DNA from: Cupriavidus sp. IDO
GTDB lineage: Bacteria > Pseudomonadota > Gammaproteobacteria > Burkholderiales > Burkholderiaceae
Direction of reading: 5' to 3'
NCBI RefSeq assembly: GCF_000812465.1
Contig: NZ_JWMA01000015.1
Coordinates: 32,122 to 96,121, forward strand
DNA length: 64,000 bases
Of the stretch, positions 1 to 8,841 are shown piece by piece (positions within the stretch are counted from its first letter, which is position 1; each line of letters starts with the position of its first letter). Position numbers and translations under genes: made by a program. A model generated the notes under the pieces. It was not told where the DNA came from, made no database searches, and was given only the letters and a program-made list of their open reading frames with translations.

Positions 1-212
1 TCGGTATGCAATTCGCCGTCCAGCACGAACAGGATATGCCCTTTGCTGCACCAGTGGTCGGCCAGGTAGCCGGCCGAATACTCGACCATGCGCACCCGGA
101 TATCGCCGAACTGGCGGGTGCGCCAGAGCGCCTCGCCCCGTTCGCCGGGGTGGCGAGTGGGTTCGATGGCGGACCAGTCGGTGGTGCCGAAGGGCAGGTT
201 GTCGATGCGCAT
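1..212 (-). CDS. DHCW-motif cupin-fold protein (3' part outside window)
   Basis: This is the N-terminal 70 residues of a small cupin-fold protein; the gene runs off the left edge. The conserved opening (FGTTDW at residues 8-13) and the block ADHWCSKGH at about 51-59 match the family usually called DHCW-motif cupin-fold proteins, whose biochemical role is not known to me. The start codon at 212 lies 15 bases after the RidA stop, so it is probably the last gene of the run that starts at 3783. Confidence 0.8.
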   Translation of the reverse strand, partial: MRIDNLPFGTTDWSAIEPTRHPGERGEALWRTRQFGDIRVRMVEYSAGYLADHWCSKGHILFVLDGELHT

Positions 213-227
213 CAGCTGCTGTCTGGC

Positions 228-683
228 TTACTTCACTTCCACGATCATTTCGATCTCGACACAGGCACCCATCGGGACCTGGGCCACGCCGAACGCGCTG
301 CGGGCGTGCCTGCCCTTGTCGCCGAACACTTCGACCAGGAATTCCGACGCGCCGTTGGTGACCAGGTGCTGCTCGGTGAATTCCGGCGTGGAATTGACCA
401 GGCTCATCACCTTGACGATGCGGGTGACGCGGTTCAGGTCGCCGACATGTCCGTGCAGCGTGGCCAGCAGGTCGACGGCAATGGCGCGCGCGGCGGCCTT
501 GCCGGTCTCGGTGTCGATGTCCTTGCCCAGCTTGCCGGCCCAGACCTTGCCGTCCTTGCGGGCGATATGGCCGGAAAGGAATACGGTGTTGCCGGTCTGC
601 GCGGCCATGACGTAGGCGGCGGCAGGCGCGTTGGCGGCGGGCAGTTCCACGCCGAGGCGTGCGAGGGTGTCATAGACGGACAT
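228..683 (-). CDS. RidA/YjgF/UK114 family protein
   Basis: A 151-residue RidA-superfamily protein. Characterised members are cytosolic trimers that hydrolyse reactive enamine/imine intermediates from PLP enzymes. Visible hallmarks are the SGH strand at 37-39 and the C-terminal GRHARSAFGV...VEIEM block, where Arg128 sits at the position expected to bind the substrate carboxylate. It belongs to the longer subfamily, so deaminase specificity cannot be assigned. It starts 11 bases after the EamA stop. A RidA protein near a PLP-fold (MocR) regulator and amino-acid exporters fits amino-acid or amine metabolism, but that is inference. Confidence 0.88.
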   Translation of the reverse strand: MSVYDTLARLGVELPAANAPAAAYVMAAQTGNTVFLSGHIARKDGKVWAGKLGKDIDTETGKAAARAIAVDLLATLHGHVGDLNRVTRIVKVMSLVNSTPEFTEQHLVTNGASEFLVEVFGDKGRHARSAFGVAQVPMGACVEIEMIVEVK

Positions 684-694
684 GTGAGCTCCTG

Positions 695-1687
695 TCAGTG
701 GATACGTCCTGGGAGGATGGAATTTGTTTCCGTGGCGGCGGGTCCGGTACGGTCAGCACCGGCGGGTGCGCTATTTTGCACGGCGGCGCGGCGGCCGAGG
801 GCCACCACGGCAATTACGGCCACCGCAAAGGCGATGGTGGGTGCGTCGAGCGGCTCGGCCAGCATCAGGGCGCCGCCCGCCAGCGTGAGGAACGGCTGCA
901 GCAATTGTATCTGCCCCACGCGCGCCACGCCGCCTTTTGCGAGCCCGGCGTACCAGAACAGGAAGCCGATGAACATCGAAAAGACCGAAACATAGGCCAT
1001 CCCGAGCCATGCGCGCGGCGAGGCGGCGGCAATCGCCGGCAGGTCGCGCAGGACCAGCCAGCCCACCACCGGAAGCAGCACCGGCAGCGAAATCACCAGC
1101 GCCCAGCTGATGGTTTCCAGTCCGCCCAGCTCGCGCGACAGCTTGCCGCCTTCGGCGTAGCCGAGTGCGCCAAGCACGACGGCAGCGAACAGATACCAGT
1201 CGGCATGCTGCAGGCCGCCAGCGCCTTGCCACACGGCAAAGCCGACCACCAGCGCGCTGCCGGCCAGCGCAGACAGCCAGAATGCCGCCGATGGCCGCTC
1301 ACGCCCGAACCACGCGGCAAAGACCGCGGTGGCAAGCGGCAGCAGGCCGATCACGATGGCGCCGTGGCTGGCCGGCACCTCGCGCATGGCCTGCGAAGAG
1401 AACAGAGGAAAGCCCACCACCACGCCCAGTGCAGTCACCGCCAGCAGTGGCCACTGCCGGCCGCGCGGGCGTCGCCCGGCGGACAGCGCGCCACGGAAGC
1501 CGAGCAGGGCCAGTGCCAGCACCGCCGCGACGACAGCGCGCGCCAGTGCCACGAAGGTGGCGTCCAGCTCGGCGACGGCCATGCGGGTGAACGGCAGCGT
1601 CTGGCTGAAGATTGCCACGCCGATAAAGCCCAGCAGCATGCCGCCGGAGGGGGGCACGTGATGCTGGGAGGCAGAAGTTGAGGACAT
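695..1687 (-). CDS. EamA (DMT superfamily) transporter
   Basis: A 330-residue inner-membrane protein with about ten hydrophobic segments arranged as two EamA repeats, the usual layout of drug/metabolite transporters. The N-terminal repeat contains SQTLPFTRMAV and SHGAIVIGLLPLATAVFAAW; the C-terminal repeat contains GGVARVGQIQLLQPFLTL. The last roughly 30 residues are polar and likely cytoplasmic. DMT proteins of this type usually export amino acids or small metabolites; the substrate cannot be read from sequence. It is the fourth gene of the run, 28 bases after the LysE stop. Confidence 0.88.
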   Translation of the reverse strand: MSSTSASQHHVPPSGGMLLGFIGVAIFSQTLPFTRMAVAELDATFVALARAVVAAVLALALLGFRGALSAGRRPRGRQWPLLAVTALGVVVGFPLFSSQAMREVPASHGAIVIGLLPLATAVFAAWFGRERPSAAFWLSALAGSALVVGFAVWQGAGGLQHADWYLFAAVVLGALGYAEGGKLSRELGGLETISWALVISLPVLLPVVGWLVLRDLPAIAAASPRAWLGMAYVSVFSMFIGFLFWYAGLAKGGVARVGQIQLLQPFLTLAGGALMLAEPLDAPTIAFAVAVIAVVALGRRAAVQNSAPAGADRTGPAATETNSILPGRIH

Positions 1688-1715
1688 GGGGGCGCTCGCG
1701 ATGATTGGCGGGGTG

Positions 1716-2354
1716 TCAGTGCGTGCCTGGTCGTACGCCGATGGCGATCCACGCGGCGGTCAGCGCCAGGGCCAGGCCCATGGCACGGTTGAACCAGCGC
1801 ACCCGGTTGCCCTGCATCAGCCATTGCCGCAGCGAGGCGCCTAGCACGCCGTACAGGCTGTTGCTGACGAAACCGAAGATGCCGAACACGGTGCAGACCA
1901 GCAGCACGCGCTGCGCAGGCGACGGCGCGCCGGCCATGTACGAGGCGGCGGTGGCCAGCGCCATCATCCATGCCTTGATGTTGGCGTACTGCAGCGCGGC
2001 CGACTGCCACACGCTGAGCGGGCGCAGCACCTGCTTCTCGGCCAGCACTGTGCTGCGCGCCAGCTTTGCCGCCAGCCACAGCAGGTAGGCAACGCCTGCC
2101 ATGTGCACGATGGTGGCAAGCGCGGGATTGCTCAGGATCAGCGCGCCCACGCCGATCGCGCACAGCGCCAGGATGCTGGCAAAGCCGAACGCCACGCCTA
2201 TGCAGTGCGGCAGCGTTGCGCGCAGGCCGAAGTTGGCGCCGGTCACCGCGGCAATCGTGGTGTTGGGGCCGGGCGTGAACGAGCCCACTGCGAGCAGCGT
2301 CAGCAGGGCGAAGAATTGTGCGGCCGACAGGCCGGTCAGGAAATTGGCATCCAT
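1716..2354 (-). CDS. LysE/RhtB family amino-acid exporter
   Basis: A 212-residue membrane protein with about six hydrophobic helices and the family signature GSFTPGPNTT at 24-33. LysE/RhtB proteins export amino acids such as lysine, homoserine or threonine; the substrate here is unknown. It begins 5 bases after the stop of the alanyl-tRNA editing gene, so the two are very probably cotranscribed. With EamA it gives the run two exporters of different superfamilies. Confidence 0.9.
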   Translation of the reverse strand: MDANFLTGLSAAQFFALLTLLAVGSFTPGPNTTIAAVTGANFGLRATLPHCIGVAFGFASILALCAIGVGALILSNPALATIVHMAGVAYLLWLAAKLARSTVLAEKQVLRPLSVWQSAALQYANIKAWMMALATAASYMAGAPSPAQRVLLVCTVFGIFGFVSNSLYGVLGASLRQWLMQGNRVRWFNRAMGLALALTAAWIAIGVRPGTH

Positions 2355-2359
2355 GGCCG

Positions 2360-3073
2360 TCAGGCGAAATTGACGACCACGCGGCGGTTGGTGCGGCTCT
2401 TCTTTTCGACCTTGGTCACCAGCACGGCGCCGATCTCGCTGGTGTTCGCCACATGGGTGCCGCCACAGGGCTGGCGGTCCACGCCGGGGATCTCGACGAT
2501 GCGGATGCTGGTGGTGCCCGCCGGCGGTGCGGCGCCGATGGTGCGCACCAGCTCAGGCTGCGCGGCCAGCTCCTGCGGCGTGATCAGCTCGATGCGCACG
2601 GCGGTGTTGGCGCGGATCAGCGCATTCAGCTGTTCAGTGAGCACGGCCTTGTCCAGCGTCGATTCGGGCAGGTCGAAATCGATGCGCGCCGAATCGGGCG
2701 AGATGCCGCAGCCGGTCACCGGCACCGGAATCAGCGAGCCCAGCAGGTGAAGGCAGGTGTGCAGGCGCATCAGGCGGTGGCGGCGCTCCCAGTCGATCTT
2801 CACCGTCACGCGGTCGCCCACACGCGGCAGCTCGCTGTCGGCTGCGGGCACATGCAGGATGCGGGTGCGGTCATCGGCGTAGACGGTGTCTGCCACGGCT
2901 ACCGTGCGGCCATCGGCGAGTGTCAGCGTGGCGGTGTCGCCGGCCTGTCCGCCGCTGCGCGCATAGCAAACTGTTTCGTCCAGCTCGATGCCGTTGGCGT
3001 CCACGGCGATCACGGTGGCCGTGCAGTGGTCGAGATAGGGGTCGTCGTCGAATCGCTTGCGGGTGGCGGACAT
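2360..3073 (-). CDS. Alanyl-tRNA editing protein, AlaX type
   Basis: A 237-residue freestanding editing domain related to the C-terminal half of AlaRS. Such proteins hydrolyse mischarged Ser-tRNA(Ala) (or Gly-tRNA(Ala)) in trans in the cytosol. The zinc-site motifs are intact: HTCLH at 105-109 and CGGTH at 203-207, and the glycine-rich substrate strand SGGQAGD is at 40-46. The ATG at 3073 is chosen because family homology begins right after it, although the frame stays open further upstream into the VOC gene. It lies 35 bases after the VOC stop. Confidence 0.9.
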   Translation of the reverse strand: MSATRKRFDDDPYLDHCTATVIAVDANGIELDETVCYARSGGQAGDTATLTLADGRTVAVADTVYADDRTRILHVPAADSELPRVGDRVTVKIDWERRHRLMRLHTCLHLLGSLIPVPVTGCGISPDSARIDFDLPESTLDKAVLTEQLNALIRANTAVRIELITPQELAAQPELVRTIGAAPPAGTTSIRIVEIPGVDRQPCGGTHVANTSEIGAVLVTKVEKKSRTNRRVVVNFA

Positions 3074-3108
3074 CGGTGGGTCTCCTTGGTCTTGTTGTTC
3101 TGGTGCAG

Positions 3109-3783
3109 CTAGCGCAGGGTGCGGATGCCCTGCGGGGTTTCGATCTCGGCAGCCAGCAGTGGCGGGCCGTCGGTCTGTTCGAGCGTTAGCAGGGGCTCGC
3201 CGCCCAGCCACGCCAGCCCCTGGCGCAGCAGTTCGGCGCGCGGATGCTGGCCGGTGAGCCGGCGCAGGGCCAGGTCCTGCCGCGGCAGGCTCACGCCCGG
3301 GTAGCGGGCCACGTCCCACTGGATCAGGCTGGGCAGCAGGCCTTCGCCGGCCGTGCCGGCTTCCCCCTGCCAGGCGGGCAGGCTGCCGTCCTCGGGCACC
3401 GTGATGCGCCAGCGCAGGTCGCCGCGATTCATCGGGACGACCGGCACGACGTGCTGCGGATACTGCTCGCGCCACAGCGAAAGATCAGCGGGGCGCTCCA
3501 CGCGGGCAGCCCAGTGCAGCAGGAAGGGGCCGTCGCGCAGGCGGGCCTGCACGGCGTCGGTGTCCAGCCCGAACCAGCGTGCGCGCGTGGGCGCGGCATC
3601 CGGGTCGATCGCGATCACTTCCAGGTAGACGCCGCCGAACATGCCGAGCACCCGGTTGTGGGTGCCCATGCCCGGGTGCGCGCCGCCGCCTTGCGGCGCC
3701 ACGCCGAGCTGGCTGGCGACGTATTCGGTTCCGGCATCGAGAGCAGCGGCTGCAACGATGAGGTGATCGAGGGTTAGCTTCAT
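3109..3783 (-). CDS. VOC/glyoxalase-like domain protein
   Basis: A 224-residue protein with an N-terminal glyoxalase-like fold (LTLDHLIVAA, with a candidate metal ligand at His7, then GGGAHPGMGTHNRVL and GGVYLEVIAID). This matches the glyoxalase-like domain class of uncharacterised vicinal-oxygen-chelate proteins. The reaction is unknown. It is the first gene of the minus-strand run and is divergent from the MocR regulator, with 84 bases between the two start codons, so it is the most likely direct target of that regulator. Confidence 0.85.
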   Translation of the reverse strand: MKLTLDHLIVAAAALDAGTEYVASQLGVAPQGGGAHPGMGTHNRVLGMFGGVYLEVIAIDPDAAPTRARWFGLDTDAVQARLRDGPFLLHWAARVERPADLSLWREQYPQHVVPVVPMNRGDLRWRITVPEDGSLPAWQGEAGTAGEGLLPSLIQWDVARYPGVSLPRQDLALRRLTGQHPRAELLRQGLAWLGGEPLLTLEQTDGPPLLAAEIETPQGIRTLR

Positions 3784-3810
3784 CTTGGCTTGATGGTAGT
3801 CAAGGTTGTC

Positions 3811-3853
3811 GGTACAGTACCGGTACAGTTGCTCAGATCGTATTCAGTACAGT
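3811..3853. promoter_or_regulatory. Direct-repeat operator between VOC gene and mocR-type gene
   Basis: Three copies of GTACAGT lie in the divergent gap at 3812-3818, 3823-3829 and 3847-3853, all in the same orientation and 11 and 24 bases apart, about one and two helical turns. MocR-family regulators are known to bind direct repeats in the promoter they share with a divergent target, so this is the probable operator. Binding is inferred. Confidence 0.6.
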
Positions 3854-3867
3854 TGCAGGAGCACCAC

Positions 3868-5394
3868 ATGGACGGCAGCCAGACCACTAACGATTCATCC
3901 GCCGGCCCAGAGCGCAAGGATAGCGGAGGCGGCGCGCAAGGCGCATCCGGGCGCTCGCTCCGGCTGGTCGTGCCCAGCACCGAGCGCCTGCCCGACCCGG
4001 TGCCGTCGGCCCAGATGACGCTGGTGGAGCAGTTGACCGAATGGGCGCGGATGCGGATCGACGAACGGGTCTTCCGCGCCGGCATGCGCATGCCGTCGAT
4101 CCGCCAGCTGGCGCAGGAGAAGGGCATCTCGCGCTTCACCGTGGTCGAGGCCTACGAGCGGCTGGTGGCGCTGGGCTACCTGGAATCGCGCCGTGGCTCA
4201 GGCTTCTATGTGCGAGAGCGGACGGGGCAAACCGCCGCGGCGCCGGTCTCCCCGGCAGGGGTGGCCGCGCGCAATATCGACGTGACCTGGCTGCTGCGCA
4301 GCATGTTCCACACCGCCGAGACCCACAAGGCGCCCGGCCTCGGTTTCCTGCCCAACGAATGGCTCGACGGGGAGCTGATCGCCAGCGCCTTGCGCGGGCT
4401 GGGCCGCCAGCCGGGCAATCACTTCCTGGCCAGCGGCACGCCGCAGGGCTTCCTGCCGCTGCGGCAGCAGTTGCGCACGCGGCTGGAGGAACTGGAAATC
4501 GGCGCCACGCCCGACCAGATCGTGCTGACCTCGGGCATCACGCAGGCGCTGGACCTGATCGCCCGGCTCTACCTGCATCCCGGCGACGCCGTGCTGGTCG
4601 GCGATCCGGCCTGGTTCGTGATGTTCGGCCGCTTTGCCGCGCAGGGCGCCCAGGTGATCGGCGTCCCATACACGGCGGAGGGGCCGGACCTGGAGGCGCT
4701 TGAGCGCATCGTGCAGGCGCGCCGGCCTAAGCTTTTTGTCATCAATTCGGTGCTGCACAACCCGACCGGCACCTCGCTGTCGGCGGCCAAGGCCTTCCAG
4801 TTGCTGCGGCTCGCCGAGCAGTACGACTTCCTGATCGTCGAGGACGACATCTACTGCGACCTGTGCCCGCCGGGCCATGCCGCGACCCGGCTCGCCAGCC
4901 TGGACCAGCTGCGCCGCGTGATCTACCTCGGCAGTTTCTCCAAGACGCTGGCCGCCAACCTGCGCGTCGGCTTTATCGCCGCGCATCCGGAACTGGCCTC
5001 CACGCTGACCGACAGCAAGTTGCTGGCGGGGCTCGCCACGCCGGAGATCAACGAGCGCGTGCTGTACAAGGTGCTGACCGAGGGCCATTACCGCAAGCAT
5101 GTGGAGCGGGTGCGCACCCGGCTGGACCGTGCCCGCGACGAGACCCGGCAGTCGCTCGATCGGCTCGGCCTGCGGCTCTTTCCCGGCCAGCACGCCGGGA
5201 TGTACCTGTGGGCCGACAGCGGCCGCGACACCAACGCCATTGCCACGGCGGGGCATGAGGAGGGCTATCTGTTTGCCCCCGGCAGCCTGTTCTCGCCGTC
5301 ACAGATGCCGTCCGGCTGGATGCGATTTAATGTCGCCAGCAGCGGCGATCCCGACATGCTGGCCTTCCTGGCCCGCCAGCTCGACCGGCTGTGA
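3868..5394 (+). CDS. MocR-family (GntR HTH + aminotransferase fold) transcriptional regulator
   Basis: A 508-residue fusion of a GntR-type winged helix (about 50-116, with [18 protein letters not shown]) and a fold-type-I aminotransferase domain. The PLP-binding lysine is K359 in [18 protein letters not shown] and the VEDDIYCDL strand are also present. Such proteins sense PLP or PLP-amino-acid adducts and control a neighbouring gene. The ATG at 3868 is preferred over one at 3790 because AGGAG lies 6 bases before it and because the upstream start would put the operator repeats inside the coding sequence. The first 45 residues are low-complexity. Expected role: control of the divergent VOC-to-cupin run. 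Confidence 0.9.
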   Translation: MDGSQTTNDSSAGPERKDSGGGAQGASGRSLRLVVPSTERLPDPVPSAQMTLVEQLTEWARMRIDERVFRAGMRMPSIRQLAQEKGISRFTVVEAYERLVALGYLESRRGSGFYVRERTGQTAAAPVSPAGVAARNIDVTWLLRSMFHTAETHKAPGLGFLPNEWLDGELIASALRGLGRQPGNHFLASGTPQGFLPLRQQLRTRLEELEIGATPDQIVLTSGITQALDLIARLYLHPGDAVLVGDPAWFVMFGRFAAQGAQVIGVPYTAEGPDLEALERIVQARRPKLFVINSVLHNPTGTSLSAAKAFQLLRLAEQYDFLIVEDDIYCDLCPPGHAATRLASLDQLRRVIYLGSFSKTLAANLRVGFIAAHPELASTLTDSKLLAGLATPEINERVLYKVLTEGHYRKHVERVRTRLDRARDETRQSLDRLGLRLFPGQHAGMYLWADSGRDTNAIATAGHEEGYLFAPGSLFSPSQMPSGWMRFNVASSGDPDMLAFLARQLDRL

Positions 5395-5418
5395 CGAGCC
5401 GTCCCGACAGCACCGGGC

Positions 5419-5447
5419 CTTGAAAAGGGGCCCGGCCGGCCCTATTT
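5419..5447 (+). promoter_or_regulatory. Candidate sigma32 heat-shock promoter of htpG
   Basis: CTTGAAA at 5419-5425 and CCCTATTT at 5440-5447 are 14 bases apart. This is close to the sigma32 consensus CTTGAAA-N13-17-CCCCATTT. It sits about 60 bases before the htpG start and is appropriate for a chaperone gene. Confidence 0.65.
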
Positions 5448-5509
5448 TCAGCTGCACGGCCAAGTGCCCCCTTACTTATTCCAGATTCGCCAGTTCCAAG
5501 AGGAGAACC

Positions 5510-7429
5510 ATGACCGCACCGCACGAAACGATGAGCTTCCAGGCGGAAGTGAAGCAACTGCTGCACCTGATGATCCACTCGCTCTACAGCAACAAGGAAA
5601 TCTTCCTGCGCGAGCTGGTCTCGAATGCTTCGGACGCCACTGACAAGCTGCGCTTCGAGGCGATCGCGAATCCGTCTCTGCTGGAAAACGACGCCGACCT
5701 GGCGATCCGCATCGAAGCCGATGCCAAGGCGCGCACGCTGAAGATCACCGACAACGGTATCGGCATGAGCCGTGACGAGGCGATCCGCAACCTCGGTACC
5801 ATCGCCCGTTCGGGCACGAAGGAATTCTTCCAGCAGCTCTCCGGCGACCAGCAGAAGGACGCCGCGCTGATCGGCCAGTTTGGCGTGGGGTTCTACTCGT
5901 CCTTTATCGTGGCCGACAAGGTGACGGTGGAAACCCGCCGTGCCGGCCTGGGCGCCGAAGAGGCCGTGCGCTGGGAAAGCGCCGGCGACGGCGAGTTCAG
6001 CATCGACGCCATCTCGCGCGCCGAGCGCGGTACCACCATCACGCTGCACCTGCGCGAGGGCGAGGACGATTTCCTCTCGGCCTGGCGCCTGAAGGGCATC
6101 ATCCAGAAGTACTCCGACCATATCTCGCTGCCGATCCGCATGCCCAAGGAGATCTGGGATGCCGAGGCCAGCGCCTACAAGCGCACCGACGAGTGGGAAA
6201 GCGTCAACCAGGCCAGCGCCCTGTGGACGCGCGCCAAGTCGGACATCACCGACGAGCAGTACACCGCCTTCTACCACCACATCGCACACGCGCACGACAA
6301 CGAGGCGCCGCTGTCCTGGACCCACAACCGCGTGGAAGGCCGCAGCGAGTACACGCAGCTGCTGTACATCCCGGCGCGCGCACCGTTCGACCTGTGGGAC
6401 CGCAACCACAAGGCCGGCCTCAAGCTGTATGTGAAGCGCGTCTTTATCATGGACGATGCCGACCAGCTGCTGCCCGCCTACCTGCGCTTCGTCAAGGGCG
6501 TGGTCGATTCGGCCGACCTGCCGCTGAACGTGTCACGTGAACTGCTGCAGGAAAGCCGCGACGTCAAGGCGATCCGCGAAGGCTGCACCAAGCGTGTGCT
6601 GTCGATGCTCGAGACGCTGGCGGACAGCGCCGAGGGTGACGAAAATGAAGCCGAACGCGCCAAATACACCACCTTCTGGCAGCAGTTCGGCCAGGTGCTC
6701 AAGGAAGGCATGGGTGAAGACCAGGCCAACCAGGAGCGCATCGCGAAGCTGCTGCGCTTTGCCTCGACGCACAACGACACCGCCGAGCAGAGCGTGGCGC
6801 TGGCGCAGTACGTCAGCCGCATGAAGGAAGGCCAGGACAAGATCTACTACGTGACCGCCGACACCTGGGCTGCCGCGAAGAACAGCCCGCACCTGGAAGT
6901 GTTCCGCAAGAAGGGCATTGAAGTCCTGCTGCTGACCGACCGCGTGGACGAGTGGATGCTGTCCTTCGTGCGCGAGTTCGACGGCAAGGAACTGGTGTCC
7001 GTCGCGCGTGGCGACCTGGACCTCGGCAAGCTCGCCGACGAAGCCGAGATGGCCGAACAGGAAAAGGCCGAGAACGACTGGAAGGACGTGGTCGCCCGCG
7101 CCAAGGCCGTGCTCGACGGCAAGGCCAAGGACGTGCGCGTGACGCTGCGCCTGACCGACTCCGCCTCGTGCCTGGTTTCGGACGAAGGCGACATGAGCGG
7201 CTACCTGCAGCGCATGCTGAAGCAGGCAGGCCAGAAGGCGCCGGACGCGCAGCCGATCCTGGAGCTGAATCCGGACCACGCGCTGGTGAAGAAGCTACGC
7301 GACCTGCCGGAAGGGGATGCGTTCGGCGATCGCGTGCAGGTGCTGTTTGACCAGGCGCTGCTGGCAGAAGGCGGCATGCTGGACGATCCGGCGGCGTACG
7401 TGCAGCGCGTGAACAAGCTGCTGGCCTGA
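5510..7429 (+). CDS. htpG: Chaperone protein HtpG (bacterial Hsp90)
   Basis: A 639-residue ATP-dependent cytosolic Hsp90 chaperone. The GHKL ATPase domain holds the conserved blocks [23 protein letters not shown] and GQFGVGFYS; the middle domain has NVSRELLQ with its catalytic-loop Arg, and the C-terminal dimerisation domain is complete. Length is normal for the family. The ATG at 5510 is chosen because AGGAGA precedes it and because family homology begins at [13 protein letters not shown]; the frame is open further upstream inside the mocR gene. Heat-shock control is suggested by the sigma32-like promoter at 5419. Confidence 0.98.
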   Translation: MTAPHETMSFQAEVKQLLHLMIHSLYSNKEIFLRELVSNASDATDKLRFEAIANPSLLENDADLAIRIEADAKARTLKITDNGIGMSRDEAIRNLGTIARSGTKEFFQQLSGDQQKDAALIGQFGVGFYSSFIVADKVTVETRRAGLGAEEAVRWESAGDGEFSIDAISRAERGTTITLHLREGEDDFLSAWRLKGIIQKYSDHISLPIRMPKEIWDAEASAYKRTDEWESVNQASALWTRAKSDITDEQYTAFYHHIAHAHDNEAPLSWTHNRVEGRSEYTQLLYIPARAPFDLWDRNHKAGLKLYVKRVFIMDDADQLLPAYLRFVKGVVDSADLPLNVSRELLQESRDVKAIREGCTKRVLSMLETLADSAEGDENEAERAKYTTFWQQFGQVLKEGMGEDQANQERIAKLLRFASTHNDTAEQSVALAQYVSRMKEGQDKIYYVTADTWAAAKNSPHLEVFRKKGIEVLLLTDRVDEWMLSFVREFDGKELVSVARGDLDLGKLADEAEMAEQEKAENDWKDVVARAKAVLDGKAKDVRVTLRLTDSASCLVSDEGDMSGYLQRMLKQAGQKAPDAQPILELNPDHALVKKLRDLPEGDAFGDRVQVLFDQALLAEGGMLDDPAAYVQRVNKLLA

Positions 7430-7502
7430 CGTCCCGGTTGCCCTCGCCGCGCAGGCGGCGGGGGATTCCCATCTCAATGTGTTGCAGCGGAGCGCGTGAC
7501 CG

Positions 7503-8015
7503 ATGACGCTGAAGCGGTGCTTTCCGCCTGTCGTTGACGCCGGCACGCGCATCCTTATTCTCGGCAGCCTGCCGGGCGAGGCGTCACTGAAGCAAAGCCA
7601 GTATTACGCGCATCGGCAGAATCAGTTCTGGCGCCTGACCGGCGATGTTCTGGGTGAAGACCTGGTCCACATGGACTATCCCGCGCGGCTGCAAACGCTT
7701 CTGGCGCATCACGTCGGCCTGTGGGACGTGGTCGCGGAAGCGAAGCGTGAGGGCAGCCTGGACAGCAACATTCGGGATCACGCCGGCAATGACCTGATCG
7801 GGCTGATCGAATCACTGCCCAGGCTCGCTGCAATCGCCTTCAATGGCGGCACTGCTGCGCGTATCGGTTTGAAGGTCCTTGGGCAGCATGACGACCATCA
7901 CCGAATCATCAAGCTTCCTTCCAGTAGTCCCGCTCACACCTTGCCCTACCCGGAAAAGCTGCGTGCCTGGCAGGCATTGCAAGGGTGGCTGCCTGCAAAG
8001 TCGCGGCTGGCATAA
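7503..8015 (+). CDS. DNA-deoxyinosine / uracil-DNA glycosylase (UDG superfamily, HDG type)
   Basis: A 170-residue UDG-superfamily protein. Motif 1 is GSLPGEASL at 21-29, followed by YYAHRQNQFWRL and the C-terminal SSSPAH loop. These features match family-6 UDGs, which remove hypoxanthine from deaminated adenine rather than uracil. It would act in cytosolic base-excision repair. It follows htpG after 73 bases and converges with the PilJ gene. Substrate preference is inferred from family resemblance. Confidence 0.85.
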   Translation: MTLKRCFPPVVDAGTRILILGSLPGEASLKQSQYYAHRQNQFWRLTGDVLGEDLVHMDYPARLQTLLAHHVGLWDVVAEAKREGSLDSNIRDHAGNDLIGLIESLPRLAAIAFNGGTAARIGLKVLGQHDDHHRIIKLPSSSPAHTLPYPEKLRAWQALQGWLPAKSRLA

Positions 8016-8033
8016 CTCATTCACGCGCCCACG

Positions 8034-8828
8034 TCATTTGGGCATCCCTTCATACATGCCGGTGACGTCATCCATCACCTGAAGAATACGCTCGCTGGTC
8101 GTGGCGATGTTTCTCAACTGTTCCGCGCGACTGACCCCGGTCTGATTGACTGCCTCTTCAAAGAACAGCCACTGAGAGCCGGCAAGCTGCAGTTCGCGAC
8201 GGATGGCCTCTGAGTTCTGCGGCGCCGAGGTGAGAAGTGCCTGCGCGGCTGCGAACTCCCTGGTAGCCGTGTCCAGATCCTGCGCCATCTCGGGGGAGGT
8301 GATGCCCCAGGCGCGGAACATGCTGATCTTGGCGATTCTCTGCGAGAGCATCCGCTGGCGGCCGGCAACGTTGATCAGCTTGCCCGTGGTGGTCCCGGAA
8401 TGCTTTTCGAGCAGGAGGGTTCCCTGTTGCGCAAGCTTCAGCACGTCATCGCTCATTCTTGCGATGGTTTTCGCGTTATCGAGATTCGAATTACCGCCGG
8501 ACAGCAACTGCTTATAGGGAATCCATGTCTGCTCGAGCCTGGCGTAGGTGTCCTTGATCTCTGGCGTGGGCGCGAACGCCTTCAGCTCCATGAGCTGCTT
8601 GTCGAAGAGCGCCACGGACTGCTCGAGGATCTTCTTCGAATGTTCGACTTCAACACCGAGACCGGCCTGGCAGTAAGCCTTGGCCATGCGCTGAGACAGC
8701 ATCCGCTGGCGGCCCGCCTTGTTGATCGCCGCGTTGATCGTCAGCGTTTCGGCGCAAGCGGTCCCGGCCAAAGCCAGCGCCAGGATGCTGCAGGCAATCA
8801 GGCAGAAGGAACAGAGGTAACGTTTCAA
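8034..8828 (-). CDS. Secreted PilJ-type (NarX-like P-box) sensor-domain protein
   Basis: A 264-residue protein with a clear Sec signal peptide (cleavage likely after TACA, about residue 26) and no other membrane segment, so it is probably periplasmic. It contains two copies of the PilJ N-terminal-domain signature: INKAGRQRMLSQRMAKAY at about 35 and INVAGRQRMLSQRIAK at about 150. This motif resembles the P-box that binds nitrate in NarX/NarQ. There is no output domain, so it would have to act through a partner or serve as a ligand-binding protein. It is the second gene after the leader at 9582-9718, 13 bases behind the cytosolic paralogue. Confidence 0.8.
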   Translation of the reverse strand: MKRYLCSFCLIACSILALALAGTACAETLTINAAINKAGRQRMLSQRMAKAYCQAGLGVEVEHSKKILEQSVALFDKQLMELKAFAPTPEIKDTYARLEQTWIPYKQLLSGGNSNLDNAKTIARMSDDVLKLAQQGTLLLEKHSGTTTGKLINVAGRQRMLSQRIAKISMFRAWGITSPEMAQDLDTATREFAAAQALLTSAPQNSEAIRRELQLAGSQWLFFEEAVNQTGVSRAEQLRNIATTSERILQVMDDVTGMYEGMPK

Positions 8829-8841
8829 GGGCGTCTCCGCA

